From Lachancea thermotolerans CBS 6340 (lineage: Eukaryota > Ascomycota > Saccharomycetes > Saccharomycetales > Saccharomycetaceae), in assembly GCF_000142805.1 (NCBI RefSeq), contig NC_013083.1, forward strand, positions 186,001-250,000: a DNA stretch of 64,000 nucleotides, given 5' to 3'. Shown piece after piece: positions 1-9,133 of this stretch. Under the pieces are notes generated by a model, which saw only the letters and a program-made list of their open reading frames with translations, did not search any database and was not told the origin of the DNA. The first letter of the stretch is position 1. Every line of letters starts with the position of its first letter. Position numbers and translations under genes: made by a program.

Positions 1-716
1 TTCAACAGAGTCTCGATCTCCTGTGGCTTGAAGATTTTCTGTGCGATTTTGCCATTGTCGAGCTTCGTGATTGTCGAAAACTCAACGCGTTCTGGGGTCA
101 GGGTGCTCGAGTCTGTGGTTTTAGACAGTGTTTTGAGCGCAAGCTCTGTGGCCTCCTCAACTGTAATGTCATCTTTGTAGTCCATCTGCAGCAGAGTTTG
201 AGCAGCAGATGTGTTAGCTCCCACACTGATCGCCTTCCATCCAGAATAGTTGCCTGATGGGTTGGAAGTGTATAACTGGTATCCGTAGCGGTCGTCGTAG
301 CCCGCGTAGATAAATGATGCACCAAAAGGTCTCAGACCACCATGTTGCGTGTAGCCCTGCTTGACATCGCTGAGGCGTCTTACCAGAATCTCCACGGGAA
401 TCTCCTCGTTATAAGACTTCAGGTAGTTTTGTGCGAATAGCCGCGCCGTGTTTATTAGGATTTCGGCATCTGCGGTTAGGCCTGCGACAGCCACTGTGAT
501 GTTATCGTTCAACTTATAAAGCTTTTCGCTCGAGCTGCCCTGTTCCAGCAGTTTGCTTGTGACCTTTCTCTCTGCTGCCAACACGATCCCATCCTTTGCC
601 ATGACTCCTATGGCTGTCCCTGCGTGTGATATGGACTCAAGGGCATATTCAACTTGATACAAACGCCCTTCCGGAGAAAAAATAGTTGTTCTAGAATCAA
701 ACCTCCTGGATCCCAT
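1..716 (-). CDS. PRE9: Proteasome 20S core subunit alpha-3, 3' end cut by window edge
   Basis: This encodes the alpha-3 ring subunit of the 20S proteasome, which gates entry of ubiquitinated substrates. The ATG is the complement of 714-716, and the frame stays open for 238 codons to the window edge. The first residues (MGSRRFDSRTTIFSPEG) carry the proteasome alpha signature FSPEGRLYQVEYALE at residues 13-27. The internal stretch GLRPFGASFIYAGYDDRYG is nearly identical to what I recall of S. cerevisiae Pre9 (258 aa), so about 20 C-terminal residues lie outside. Pre9 is the one non-essential core subunit in S. cerevisiae. A PACE-like element sits about 100 bp upstream. CAF130, its immediate upstream neighbour in S. 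cerevisiae (YGR134W), is here separated from it by two inserted genes. Confidence 0.97.
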   Translation of the reverse strand, partial: MGSRRFDSRTTIFSPEGRLYQVEYALESISHAGTAIGVMAKDGIVLAAERKVTSKLLEQGSSSEKLYKLNDNITVAVAGLTADAEILINTARLFAQNYLKSYNEEIPVEILVRRLSDVKQGYTQHGGLRPFGASFIYAGYDDRYGYQLYTSNPSGNYSGWKAISVGANTSAAQTLLQMDYKDDITVEEATELALKTLSKTTDSSTLTPERVEFSTITKLDNGKIAQKIFKPQEIETLL

Positions 717-817
717 GTTGGATATTAAGTTCGGTAAGATAGACTTCTGTCAATGCCTTGATGCGAAGCCTTCAAATTGAACTTTCGCTTGATATAGGGT
801 ACGTGAACTCGTGTGTA

Positions 818-826
818 TTCGCCACC
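818..826 (-). promoter_or_regulatory. PACE-like Rpn4 site upstream of PRE9
   Basis: The minus strand reads GGTGGCGAA, one base from the canonical PACE GGTGGCAAA bound by the proteasome regulator Rpn4. It lies 102 bp upstream of the PRE9 ATG. RPT3 and PUP1 in this window carry exact PACE copies, which supports this variant being functional. Confidence 0.7.
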
Positions 827-856
827 TTCTTGAAATTTCAGGCTTTAGTGAACATC

Positions 857-863
857 TTACCCG
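857..863 (+). promoter_or_regulatory. Reb1-type site in the PRE9/URN1 divergent promoter
   Basis: TTACCCG is an exact match to the core bound by the general regulatory factor Reb1. It sits between two divergent genes (269 bp apart), where Reb1 usually keeps a nucleosome-free region. Confidence 0.5.
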
Positions 864-985
864 GATCTGGTGATATTTCATTTTGAACAAAAGAAGACGT
901 AGAGCCGAGAACTTAAACCCTGCAAGTACTCGTTATAAATTTACTTGCAAAGCGCCAAAATGCTTCTGTAGAAGCTGCTGATTTT

Positions 986-2374
986 ATGCACCCGAGGAAA
1001 ATGCCGCGGTACTGGCGAGAGTACAAAACGCCTGATGGCACAAAGTATTACTACAATGTGAATACAAAGCGTTCTACAACTGACAAACCAGACGATTTCG
1101 AGGAATCTCAGAGCTTCAGAAGTAAGAGTCGAAGAGTGGACCCCGGTGTTACATTTGTAGTGCCATTGTCAAATGACTGGGTTTTGTCCGTCTGCGAAAA
1201 TGGGCAGCGGTTTTTCTACAAGAGCTCAACAGAGGAGTCGCGGTGGGACATCGAGGACGAAGAATCTTTAAGAATCTTGTCACTCGTCGATAAAAACAAG
1301 TTGGTTTTACTTCTGGCAACGGCCAGGGGGTTCGACATAGGGGAAAGAGATGTGTATCAAGAGCTTCTGGAGGATATCAATAACCTGAAGCAAAGCAGGG
1401 GTGTTCCCGAGGGCTCTGAAGTTATAGAGGCTGCTGAGGAGCCGTCACACACTGCCGGGGAGCCCTCAAATGCTACTGAGGAACCTTCACAGGCTGTTCG
1501 GACTTTGATTTCAGCCTATGAAAGCTCTGACGAAGATGGGGACTCAAGTGACGAGATAAATGCTGAAAAAGAGGTGCATAGTGACAACGAAGGTTCCAAT
1601 TCAGATATTGAAGACCTCAACGCCGCATCCCATCAATACAATGAAGCAACCAAACAGATGTTTACTTCTCTTTTTGATGAGTACGATCTAGACCCATACT
1701 CAACTTGGAATATGCAGTCAAAAAAGATCTGCGATAATCCATTGTTCTATCAAGTTGCAAGTGATGCGGAACGCAGAGAGCTTTTTGAAGACTGGTGCGT
1801 TGCAAAAGTCAAACTTGAAGATGTTATAGAGGATCCAGCGCACCAAGCTGTCTCCTCGGATGGTGATGGTGATGATGACGATACAAGCACCGATGAATTA
1901 GAACCTACTCGTTATCATTACTTGGCGCATATCGTGTCTAAAGCAGAAGTTGCGCCCTCTACACTTCCAAGAGACTTAAGAAGCGAACAGAAGCAACTGT
2001 TCAAGCAGTTCAAGATAAAAGAATCTCTCGGCAAAAAGCAGCAAGACGAATTTTTATCAAAGCTGCTGTTTTACTATAAAAACATGACAGAGGAACAAAG
2101 GTTAGAGGTTTTAGTGAAGTTTTTGAAGACCAGGAGAAAGCTTATCATGAAAGGGTTTCGAAACATAGAACAACTAGAATCTGTTCTCTCTCAGCAGGAT
2201 CTGCCAACTAGCGGGTTTGCTATTGAGTCCCAACTGCTAAGGCTAGAAGATTGTATTGACATACATGGGGTTAGCAAGGCACTTCAAGACGAAGTTCAGT
2301 ATTATGTGTTGGGAATTAAACAAAAAACCACCGCCTTGAAGGAGTTTCTAAAACAGCTAAATAGTGAAGTTTGA
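986..2374 (+). CDS. URN1: WW/FF-domain pre-mRNA splicing factor, Urn1-like
   Basis: The 462-residue protein matches the size of S. cerevisiae Urn1 (YPR152C, about 465 aa), a spliceosome-associated factor related to Prp40. A WW module at residues 8-36 starts with W10, but its second tryptophan appears replaced by T32 (STTDKP where SxWxKP is expected). A second WW-like module at 63-90 keeps both tryptophans (W65, W87). An acidic, EEPS-repeat linker (150-210) leads to an FF-type domain near 217-275, and the C-terminal 150 residues are charged and helical. It diverges from PRE9 and converges on the aldo-keto reductase gene. In S. cerevisiae it is not next to PRE9, so this neighbourhood is rearranged in one lineage. 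A nearby in-frame ATG at codon 6 is an alternative start. Confidence 0.88.
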   Translation: MHPRKMPRYWREYKTPDGTKYYYNVNTKRSTTDKPDDFEESQSFRSKSRRVDPGVTFVVPLSNDWVLSVCENGQRFFYKSSTEESRWDIEDEESLRILSLVDKNKLVLLLATARGFDIGERDVYQELLEDINNLKQSRGVPEGSEVIEAAEEPSHTAGEPSNATEEPSQAVRTLISAYESSDEDGDSSDEINAEKEVHSDNEGSNSDIEDLNAASHQYNEATKQMFTSLFDEYDLDPYSTWNMQSKKICDNPLFYQVASDAERRELFEDWCVAKVKLEDVIEDPAHQAVSSDGDGDDDDTSTDELEPTRYHYLAHIVSKAEVAPSTLPRDLRSEQKQLFKQFKIKESLGKKQQDEFLSKLLFYYKNMTEEQRLEVLVKFLKTRRKLIMKGFRNIEQLESVLSQQDLPTSGFAIESQLLRLEDCIDIHGVSKALQDEVQYYVLGIKQKTTALKEFLKQLNSEV

Positions 2375-2766
2375 AATGTGCGCGCAGATGTTTCTTTCAT
2401 AAGTTTTTTTACTGGGGCTATCAACGCGAAATACAACCAAGTTTAATGCGAGACGGCAGCTCTAGCAGCTCTGGCCGTATCTAGCCTCCCATAGTCAGGT
2501 GTCCTGCCTGTGCTTCAGTTTCTTCATTAAGGGTTGCGGCCGAATGTCTACGATGCGCGCTTCTTGTCCTTATTGTGAATAAAGTTACCCGCTGCCATAG
2601 TGGTCGGCTTTCTGGAAGTAAAACAACTCAGAAGACACTTCGGAATATTTGGGTGGAAGCTGCATTAACAGCCAACCCAGAAGAAAAGTTTTAACAATTC
2701 AGTCATGATATCGTTGAATTCTATTCAAATACTTAAAATGCACATTGGCCCTGTCATAACTCTTGT
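2375..2766. other. Convergent spacer between URN1 and the aldo-keto reductase
   Basis: This 392-bp gap lies between two 3' ends. It holds a Reb1 core TTACCCG at 2585-2591, placed where Reb1 can act as a roadblock that stops read-through transcription, and a short direct repeat GCAGCTCT near 2456-2472. No coding potential was seen. Confidence 0.6.
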
Positions 2767-3636
2767 TTAATCCTCGGTTTCAATTGGGTCGAAGCCCGGT
2801 TGAGCGAGGAAGTGTTCGCCATCATGTGTCAAAGTCTTCATATCTTCGGCACTGATCTCGAAGTCGAGTGCATGCAAATTGGACTCCGCGCGGTCTTCGT
2901 GGACGGACTTAGGCAAAGGAACAAAACCCATCTGCAGCGACCATCTGATTAAGAGCTGAGCTGGGGTGCGGCCAGGGTACGACTCTTTCAGCAGCTTCTG
3001 TACAACGGGGTCTGAGAAACGCTTTGATCTGGTAATAGGAGAGAAGGCCTCAATCACGAGGTCTCTCTCTTTACAGTACTTAACGAGATCTTTTCTTGTT
3101 AGCCAAGGATTCAGCTCAAACTGGTTTACCATGGGCTTGACCTCAAGTCCCTCCCAAGAATAAAGCTCCTCCAAGTGCTTGATACTGTAGCTGGAAACAC
3201 CGATAGCCTTGATTTTACCAGCTTTGTAAAACTCTTGTAGCGCTTTGTATGTCCCAAGACGCTTTTCAGTTTCCGCGCAAGGGTTGTGAATCAAGAAGAG
3301 GTCCACGTACTCGAGCTCCTTAGCCATCTCGAGCGACTCAATGATCGACTTCTTGGCTTTCTCATAACCGTGGTTGTCGCCGGCGACCTTGGTAGTGTAA
3401 AACACCTGGTCTCTAGAAACCTTTGGAGATTCTTTCAAAAATTTGGCAACAGCAGTGGCACATTCCCTCTCGTTCTCGTACAGCTGAGCGGTGTCGACAT
3501 GTCTGTATCCTTGCTTGAAAGCAGCGTGCACAATGCTCTCTGCCTTCTCTTTAGGTGTTTCGTAGGTACCAAACCCTAGAACTGGGATTTTGACTCCGTT
3601 TGTCAATGTTTTTGTAGTGGATGCGGTGATGCTCAT
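2767..3636 (-). CDS. Aldo-keto reductase, YJR096W-like
   Basis: This is a cytosolic NADPH-dependent aldo-keto reductase of the (beta/alpha)8-barrel superfamily. The four catalytic residues are visible: D48 and Y53 in YRHVDTAQLYENE, K83 in FYTTKV, and H117 in LFLIHNP. The NADPH-binding end contains PLPKSVHEDRAESN, matching the IPKS-type motif of the family. At 289 aa it is close to S. cerevisiae YJR096W (282 aa), and the order of motifs agrees with that protein better than with the xylose reductase Gre3. YJR096W has reported arabinose/xylose reductase activity; the substrate here cannot be told from sequence. It is not part of the PRE9-CAF130 neighbourhood in S. cerevisiae, so it was inserted here or lost there. 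Confidence 0.9.
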   Translation of the reverse strand: MSITASTTKTLTNGVKIPVLGFGTYETPKEKAESIVHAAFKQGYRHVDTAQLYENERECATAVAKFLKESPKVSRDQVFYTTKVAGDNHGYEKAKKSIIESLEMAKELEYVDLFLIHNPCAETEKRLGTYKALQEFYKAGKIKAIGVSSYSIKHLEELYSWEGLEVKPMVNQFELNPWLTRKDLVKYCKERDLVIEAFSPITRSKRFSDPVVQKLLKESYPGRTPAQLLIRWSLQMGFVPLPKSVHEDRAESNLHALDFEISAEDMKTLTHDGEHFLAQPGFDPIETED

Positions 3637-3818
3637 TTTGATAGTTTATACAATCTAGTAACTTGATCGATAACCTTCAAGCTTCGACAGGCATTATTCT
3701 TCTCATGTTCGGCGGTTTATATACTTAGTTTGCTCAAGAGCAACTTTTCGGCAACCATATTATTCATCAAGAAGAAGTCTTCTTAATAGCAACTTCTATA
3801 ACAAATATCTCTCATGAC

Positions 3819-6800
3819 CTAATCATACACAAAATCTGAATCGTAAGCTCCATCAACAAAGTCGTTGTAGTCAATACCGAACTCGGCCAAGAATTGGCGG
3901 TTGTCCATTTCTCTGTCAGACATGTACATGGGCATAATAGTGTCGTCTTGACTAATTACACGACGTCCAAAAAGAGCTGTCTTCGTAGTTAAAGAGTGCT
4001 TGCTGATGAAGCTTCTCAAGGCGGTGATGGCGCTATTTTCGGTTCCCGCTGCCGGCGGCAGCAACGACATTAACTTTTTGTTGTATATGGATACTGCATG
4101 TGTTGCTTCGGGTTCAAGTTCCGCGTGAGTTCCTTGTGGTAATTGAGGTTCGGACTGGGAATCGGGCTCGCACGCAGAAGCGATTGATTCGGACTCCAGT
4201 TTTATGTTTTGTGATTGTTCGTCCACCAGGGAACGCAACGCAAAAAATAGGTCTCTTGCCTCTGGCAAAATGCATATCCAGCTCATGAGAAGAGTTTGGA
4301 GCTCGAAGATATAATCGGGATCTTTAAAGTCAAACATCTCCTTTTGCATGAGGCTCTTCACCATGTAGCAAACAAGCTTCATGAGCCCGACAACATGTGG
4401 CGAAATGCCCGACCCTTTCTCATCATCTCCTTGGTCCTCATCATCTTCCCCATCGCCTAGCGACTCTCGCAGCTGCTTAGAGAAGAAGATGGCGGCATTG
4501 GTGAAAAACTCCTGCAAAAGCATTTTTATCTCGATGTCTGAGAGGACAATAGCGCCCTGCCTTGAAAAAGGTACCTTGGCGTAGTCCCCGTCAGAAGCTG
4601 CCTTTTCTCCTCGGTTTCCCAAAACTAAGGTGTATATGTACTCTATCATGGAATTGCTGACCTCCAAATGAGTAATAAACCATATCAGCACCCTGCGGTA
4701 CCCGCTGCACATGAGCATTTCATCCATCATTCTCCACACGAGAGTCTCATTATGAAACAAGATCTTTTCGAACATAGAGTTCTCGCACCACTTTTCGTAG
4801 ACAAAATCTGTAGTCAAGTCACCATCTGCGACCAGCGTGGAATGGTTTTCTGACTCCGGGGTTTCCCCCAAAAGAAGAGCAGAGCGCAAGACTGTGAGCT
4901 CCTGTTCTTTGGCTACGCATGTCGCGATAACCCTCAACAGCTGCGTCCCCTCCTCCAAGGGAAGCTTCTTTTCTGCAGCGTTGCACATCAATGAATGGGC
5001 CTGTCCTGAAGACAGATGCTTCTCGAACTCGTAGTTTTCATTGAAATAGAAGTTCAGTCCGCGGGGAATGCCCCTCCAGTCGCGGCCATTAAAGTCAAAC
5101 TCGACGCTGTCTTTCTGTGAACGAAGTGCCATTGGCTTCGATGTGTTTGATAGTTTAACATTATTATCTGGCGGCGCGTCTCTAGTCACGCGATAAGGGG
5201 AAGCGTCTGGTCGGCCGTCTTCCTCATCCTCAGGCAATAGCTCGTCGTCGTCGAACTGGCAATGGCACCGCTTGTAGTAAGCTCTCATTTCTTTGATGCG
5301 TTCGCGGGATTCAACATCCTCAAGTTCATCCTCGTCTAGCTCCTCTGTATCAACCTCGTTATAGTTGTCATATTCGTAATCGAACATATATTTGACATCC
5401 TCGTCAAATCTGTCACCCGGCTGGAGGTCGCTCAGTAAGTTCGTTACGTCCTCTAACTCTATTCCGAGAGCCAGCATCGCCGCAGCGTGAGAACGCACAT
5501 CGGTGTATAGCGCGCCATGACACAGTTTTCGTCCATGTGGGGACATGAATATATTTATAGGTTCATGCTGGAAGTCATGGCGTTTGTACTCAACGTGGCC
5601 GTTTAGGATGGTTGCCACAACGCTTCGCAGCGCCGATGAGCCTCGAATAGCCGCCCGGACCAAAACCGGTGTGCTGAACGTCTCCTGCTCTTCCTCAAAG
5701 CGGTCGATTTCCAGCCCAAGAAGAACAACGAAGGTGAGGTTTTTCCAAAGGGATATCATGGATGCTAGGAACGGATTCATCTGAGCAGGAAGGTCACGAT
5801 AAAGCTTGTGGATAATGTATATCGCCAAAATGTCGATCATATAAATGAGTTCCAGATCCTGCGTGTTGAGGCCTTGCGGGAGCCATTTGTGCAGGTTTCG
5901 CCTCCAGTCAATGGAGTCGTCACTGTTGTTGACAGAGTTGAGCCTCTGGAAGTCGTGGCAGTTCAGTCTCGGTAGTGTAGCTTGTACAATTTTTTGTAGG
6001 TTAAAGCACACATGAAACCGCCAGTCAATGTGCAACTCATTGATCTCAGAGTACAGCAGCCCGAGAAACATGTCTGAGAGCAGGTCTATCGAGACAATGT
6101 GCGAGTCGTTCGGGGTAGGCTGGGTGACTGGGTCGACCAGCGCACACAGCGTGAAGAACTGCGAGCTTAAAAGAGGCGCTGTGTTCTGCTTTTGCAGGTT
6201 CAGAACTTGGTAGAGGGCTTGGTGCCTCCGGCGAGTCCTGTTGAAAACATTGGACGCTTCTAGCGTACCGTCGTCTTTCAAATCAAACGAATACACGCGT
6301 TCTTGCGCCGATAACCTTTTCTGAGGCCAATGGTCCGAGTCGCTGTTTGAATCGCTTTCTGGGTTCTCTGTGAACAGACCGTCCCCGTAAACCCAATGGC
6401 TGGCCTTGCTGGAACTGATGATTTCAAACAAGGGCTGGATCTGCGGTATGAGATCTTGCTGCGCGGTGAGTTTGTCGGTCAGAACCGACAGGTATTTGTA
6501 GCAGATATCCTGCGCCTCGTCGAACTGCTCCGCGCTAAAAGTGTACCAGACGTAACGACCACAGAGCTGGAAAAGTCGGCCGTGGCCGTAGGCGCACTTG
6601 GCGAGCAGAGACGGCAGGTCTATCTGATTCAGCAGCTGCTCCACGAGCGCGCGGCACTGGAGTGCGAAATCGAGAAGCAAGTTATACTCATCGTCGATGA
6701 CCAGCACTTCGGTCTCTGGATCGAGGAGGAAGGCCACGGACAGTTTGTGCGCAGGCGAGTAGAAGCTTGCGTAGTCAAGGGCCCAGTTGTCGTTCCGGAG

Positions 6801-7160
6801 AAAGTGGTCCATGAGCAGTCCGACGTGTTCCGTGGAGCTCGTCCACCGTTTGACCATTCTCTTATACGCCGCATCGGACACCCTTTGTGGCTTAGACTGC
6901 TGCCACTTCTTGTAGCGGAGCAGGTTCACCCGCCCGCACGAGAGTTCATAGTAGAGCCTCAGCGTGGACAGGCCGGGCCGCGTGGTGAACAGCCCGAGCA
7001 CTAGCTTTTCCTGGGCATCGATGTCTGTGAACGCACGTGGCTCGCGCGACGGTTGACCTACCGGCGAGCCCGGGGTACCGTTTGGTTCAGCAGGCGCCGG
7101 GAGGGCTGAAGGCCTCCTCGGAGGATCGCTAATCACAGCGCTTCTCTTCTTTCTAACCAT
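3819..7160 (-). CDS. CAF130: CCR4-NOT complex accessory subunit Caf130
   Basis: The 1113-residue product fits fungal Caf130 (S. cerevisiae YGR134W, 1122 aa), a yeast-specific subunit of the CCR4-NOT complex that controls mRNA decay and co-translational events. I recognise it by length, by overall helical composition and by its linkage to PRE9 (YGR135W); there is no short catalytic motif to check. A very acidic stretch rich in Asp, Glu and Tyr lies near residues 590-615, and another acidic loop near 905-920. The N-terminal 55 residues are basic and proline-rich. The start used is the first ATG of the frame, in good context, with the next gene LSC1 about 1 kb away and divergent. No intron is needed. 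Confidence 0.87.
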   Translation of the reverse strand: MVRKKRSAVISDPPRRPSALPAPAEPNGTPGSPVGQPSREPRAFTDIDAQEKLVLGLFTTRPGLSTLRLYYELSCGRVNLLRYKKWQQSKPQRVSDAAYKRMVKRWTSSTEHVGLLMDHFLRNDNWALDYASFYSPAHKLSVAFLLDPETEVLVIDDEYNLLLDFALQCRALVEQLLNQIDLPSLLAKCAYGHGRLFQLCGRYVWYTFSAEQFDEAQDICYKYLSVLTDKLTAQQDLIPQIQPLFEIISSSKASHWVYGDGLFTENPESDSNSDSDHWPQKRLSAQERVYSFDLKDDGTLEASNVFNRTRRRHQALYQVLNLQKQNTAPLLSSQFFTLCALVDPVTQPTPNDSHIVSIDLLSDMFLGLLYSEINELHIDWRFHVCFNLQKIVQATLPRLNCHDFQRLNSVNNSDDSIDWRRNLHKWLPQGLNTQDLELIYMIDILAIYIIHKLYRDLPAQMNPFLASMISLWKNLTFVVLLGLEIDRFEEEQETFSTPVLVRAAIRGSSALRSVVATILNGHVEYKRHDFQHEPINIFMSPHGRKLCHGALYTDVRSHAAAMLALGIELEDVTNLLSDLQPGDRFDEDVKYMFDYEYDNYNEVDTEELDEDELEDVESRERIKEMRAYYKRCHCQFDDDELLPEDEEDGRPDASPYRVTRDAPPDNNVKLSNTSKPMALRSQKDSVEFDFNGRDWRGIPRGLNFYFNENYEFEKHLSSGQAHSLMCNAAEKKLPLEEGTQLLRVIATCVAKEQELTVLRSALLLGETPESENHSTLVADGDLTTDFVYEKWCENSMFEKILFHNETLVWRMMDEMLMCSGYRRVLIWFITHLEVSNSMIEYIYTLVLGNRGEKAASDGDYAKVPFSRQGAIVLSDIEIKMLLQEFFTNAAIFFSKQLRESLGDGEDDEDQGDDEKGSGISPHVVGLMKLVCYMVKSLMQKEMFDFKDPDYIFELQTLLMSWICILPEARDLFFALRSLVDEQSQNIKLESESIASACEPDSQSEPQLPQGTHAELEPEATHAVSIYNKKLMSLLPPAAGTENSAITALRSFISKHSLTTKTALFGRRVISQDDTIMPMYMSDREMDNRQFLAEFGIDYNDFVDGAYDSDFVYD

Positions 7161-7270
7161 GGGCGGTTCGGCTCGCCGAAGGATTGGCCTGGGTCCTCGC
7201 CACTTTTGGTTTTAAGCGCGGATACATCACTATACACGCAACGAATATACCACGTGACAGAATACGAGGT

Positions 7271-7301
7271 TCGAGTACAGGTCCCGAGTACCTGTACTCG
7301 A
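7271..7301. repeat. 11-bp inverted repeat with 9-bp spacer
   Basis: TCGAGTACAGG at 7271-7281 is matched perfectly by CCTGTACTCGA at 7291-7301. GAGTAC occurs again in the spacer and just downstream, giving four copies in about 35 bp. This may be a binding site for a dimeric factor in the CAF130/LSC1 promoter. Confidence 0.6.
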
Positions 7302-7691
7302 GTACTCAACGGCTCCCTCGCTAATGACGGCTCTGTTTCCGGAAGAGAGATCACGCGGATCCAGCAGCGATGTGCGCCGCATGGCATGTCACGAAGAACA
7401 ATGCATCGCCGCGCTATATAAGAACTGGTCCAGGAATAATGCCAAATAACCGGCAAGTACTGCAGATTCATCAGCGTGGCAGCGTTAGTCGACGAAATGC
7501 GCGGGAACCGTACCACAGGGCGCGAACCACGCTGCGGCGTAGTGCTTCCCACCAAAAGCACGTGACAAGAACCTTTTCTAGGACTCCATCTGTGTTTACC
7601 ACAGCGCTCTCAGCGCGCCGCCTGACTTCCCAGGACGCGTACACTGTGATTTCTCCGTCGCTCAGATCGCTTGGCGCGTTCCCGGCACTGT

Positions 7692-7735
7692 GGAAACATC
7701 GAGCAGGAAACATCCTGGAAACATTGCGGAAACAT
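7692..7735 (+). repeat. Four phased copies of GGAAACAT
   Basis: GGAAACAT occurs at 7692, 7706, 7717 and 7728. The last three are exactly 11 bp apart, close to one DNA helical turn, so bound proteins would sit on one face. The array lies about 420-460 bp upstream of the LSC1 ATG. Confidence 0.7.
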
Positions 7736-8152
7736 CGCGGAGGTCCGACGGAGGCGGGACGGAGATAAGAGTTCGTCACGTGAGTCACATGCATCGGACG
7801 AAATCGGAACAATCACGTGCATGGTCCCTTTGTGCTTTGGCCCGCCCGATATCACTTTATCCTCCACTGGCACACCCCGTACGACCGGATCTGCGTTCCC
7901 GCACCAAATGAACCTATCAGAGACTAGCTGGAACAAACAGGCCCCAGAGAAGTTAAAACGCGACAGGTACAAGGAAGTTCGAAGATTTTGAACAACCGAT
8001 CTCAAGCCAAAGGTCAGGCCATTCAACAGTTCCAGACCAACGCAGTGTTAGCGTAGTTATAGAGCGGTCGCGATAGATTTCAATTGCTCTAGCGATTCGG
8101 ATTGCAGAATCACTAGATACCCCGTGCACACACTACCACCGCCACCAACACC

Positions 8153-9133
8153 ATGCTCAGAACAGCCGCCAGCAGGAGGCTCGCCAGCAGATGCTTCTCG
8201 AGGGAGACTGTGCCATACGACAAGACAATCGGGAACCTGCGTCTCACTAAGGATACTAAGGTGATCATCCAGGGATTCACGGGCAAGCAGGCCACGTTCC
8301 ACGCGAAACTGTCGCAGGAGTACGGCACCAACATCGTGGGCGGCACCAACCCCAAGAAGGCCGGGCAGACGCATCTGGGCCAGCCCGTGTTCGCGACTGT
8401 GGCCGAGGCCATGAAGCAGACCGGCGCGACCGCGACCGGGATCTTCGTGCCCCCACCCATTGCGGCAAAGGCGATCCGCGAGGCCATCGAGGCCGAGATT
8501 CCGCTGGCTGTGTCCATCACCGAGGGTATTCCGCAGCACGACATGCTGTACGTCGCGGAGATGCTCAAGTCGCAGCAGAAGACACGTCTGGTGGGCCCTA
8601 ACTGCCCGGGCATTATCTCCCCCGAGGCCCGCGTGCGTATTGGCATCCAGCCCTCCAGGATCTTCAAGCCCGGCAAGATAGGCATTGTCTCCAAGTCGGG
8701 CACCCTGACCTACGAGGCTGTGCAGCAGACCACCATCACCGGCTTGGGCCAGACGCTAGTCATCGGCATGGGTGGTGATGCCTTCCCAGGTACTGACTTC
8801 ATTGACACGCTGAAATACTTCATGGAGGACCCTGCCACCGAGGGTATTGTCATGCTGGGCGAGATCGGCGGTAAGGCCGAGATTGAGGCCGCCCAATTCC
8901 TGAAAGAGTTCAACTTGACGCGCTCCAACCCAATGCCCGTTGCTTCTTTCATTGCGGGCGCCGTGGCTGGCCAAATGAAGGGTGTTAGAATGGGCCACTC
9001 GGGCGCTATCGTCGAGGGTTCTGGCACTGACGCGGAGTCAAAGAAGGCTGCTCTGAGAGATGCCGGCGTCGCTGTCGTCGAGTCTCCTGGTCATCTGGGT
9101 AAGGCTTTGTTGGATGAATTTGCCAAGTTGTAA
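8153..9133 (+). CDS. LSC1: Succinyl-CoA ligase alpha subunit, mitochondrial
   Basis: This TCA-cycle enzyme converts succinyl-CoA to succinate with formation of ATP, working with the beta subunit Lsc2. Residues 1-20 are an Arg/Ser/Ala-rich matrix-targeting sequence. A CoA-binding Rossmann fold follows, with the family signature [15 protein letters not shown] at residues 180-194. The second signature [14 protein letters not shown] contains H282, the histidine phosphorylated during catalysis. The length of 326 aa matches S. cerevisiae Lsc1 (329 aa, YOR142W). Codon use is strongly G/C-ending in the first 600 bp, as in highly expressed genes. The order LSC1-THI80-ELG1-PNO1 is the same as on S. cerevisiae chromosome XV. 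Confidence 0.97.
   Translation: MLRTAASRRLASRCFSRETVPYDKTIGNLRLTKDTKVIIQGFTGKQATFHAKLSQEYGTNIVGGTNPKKAGQTHLGQPVFATVAEAMKQTGATATGIFVPPPIAAKAIREAIEAEIPLAVSITEGIPQHDMLYVAEMLKSQQKTRLVGPNCPGIISPEARVRIGIQPSRIFKPGKIGIVSKSGTLTYEAVQQTTITGLGQTLVIGMGGDAFPGTDFIDTLKYFMEDPATEGIVMLGEIGGKAEIEAAQFLKEFNLTRSNPMPVASFIAGAVAGQMKGVRMGHSGAIVEGSGTDAESKKAALRDAGVAVVESPGHLGKALLDEFAKL

Larger units (their letters stand above)
7161..8152. other. Divergent promoter region CAF130/LSC1 rich in E-boxes and repeats
   Basis: The 992-bp spacer has no convincing gene. It holds four CACGTG E-boxes (7251, 7559, 7777 and 7814), the one at 7777 running into a Gcn4-type TGAGTCA (7781-7787). It also holds an 11-bp inverted repeat (7271-7301) and four phased GGAAACAT copies (7692-7735). 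Short open frames here overlap each other on both strands and look like chance. Confidence 0.6.

Noticed and set aside
6396-7004. 202-codon frame opposite CAF130
   Set aside because: It is fully contained in CAF130 and has no recognisable feature.
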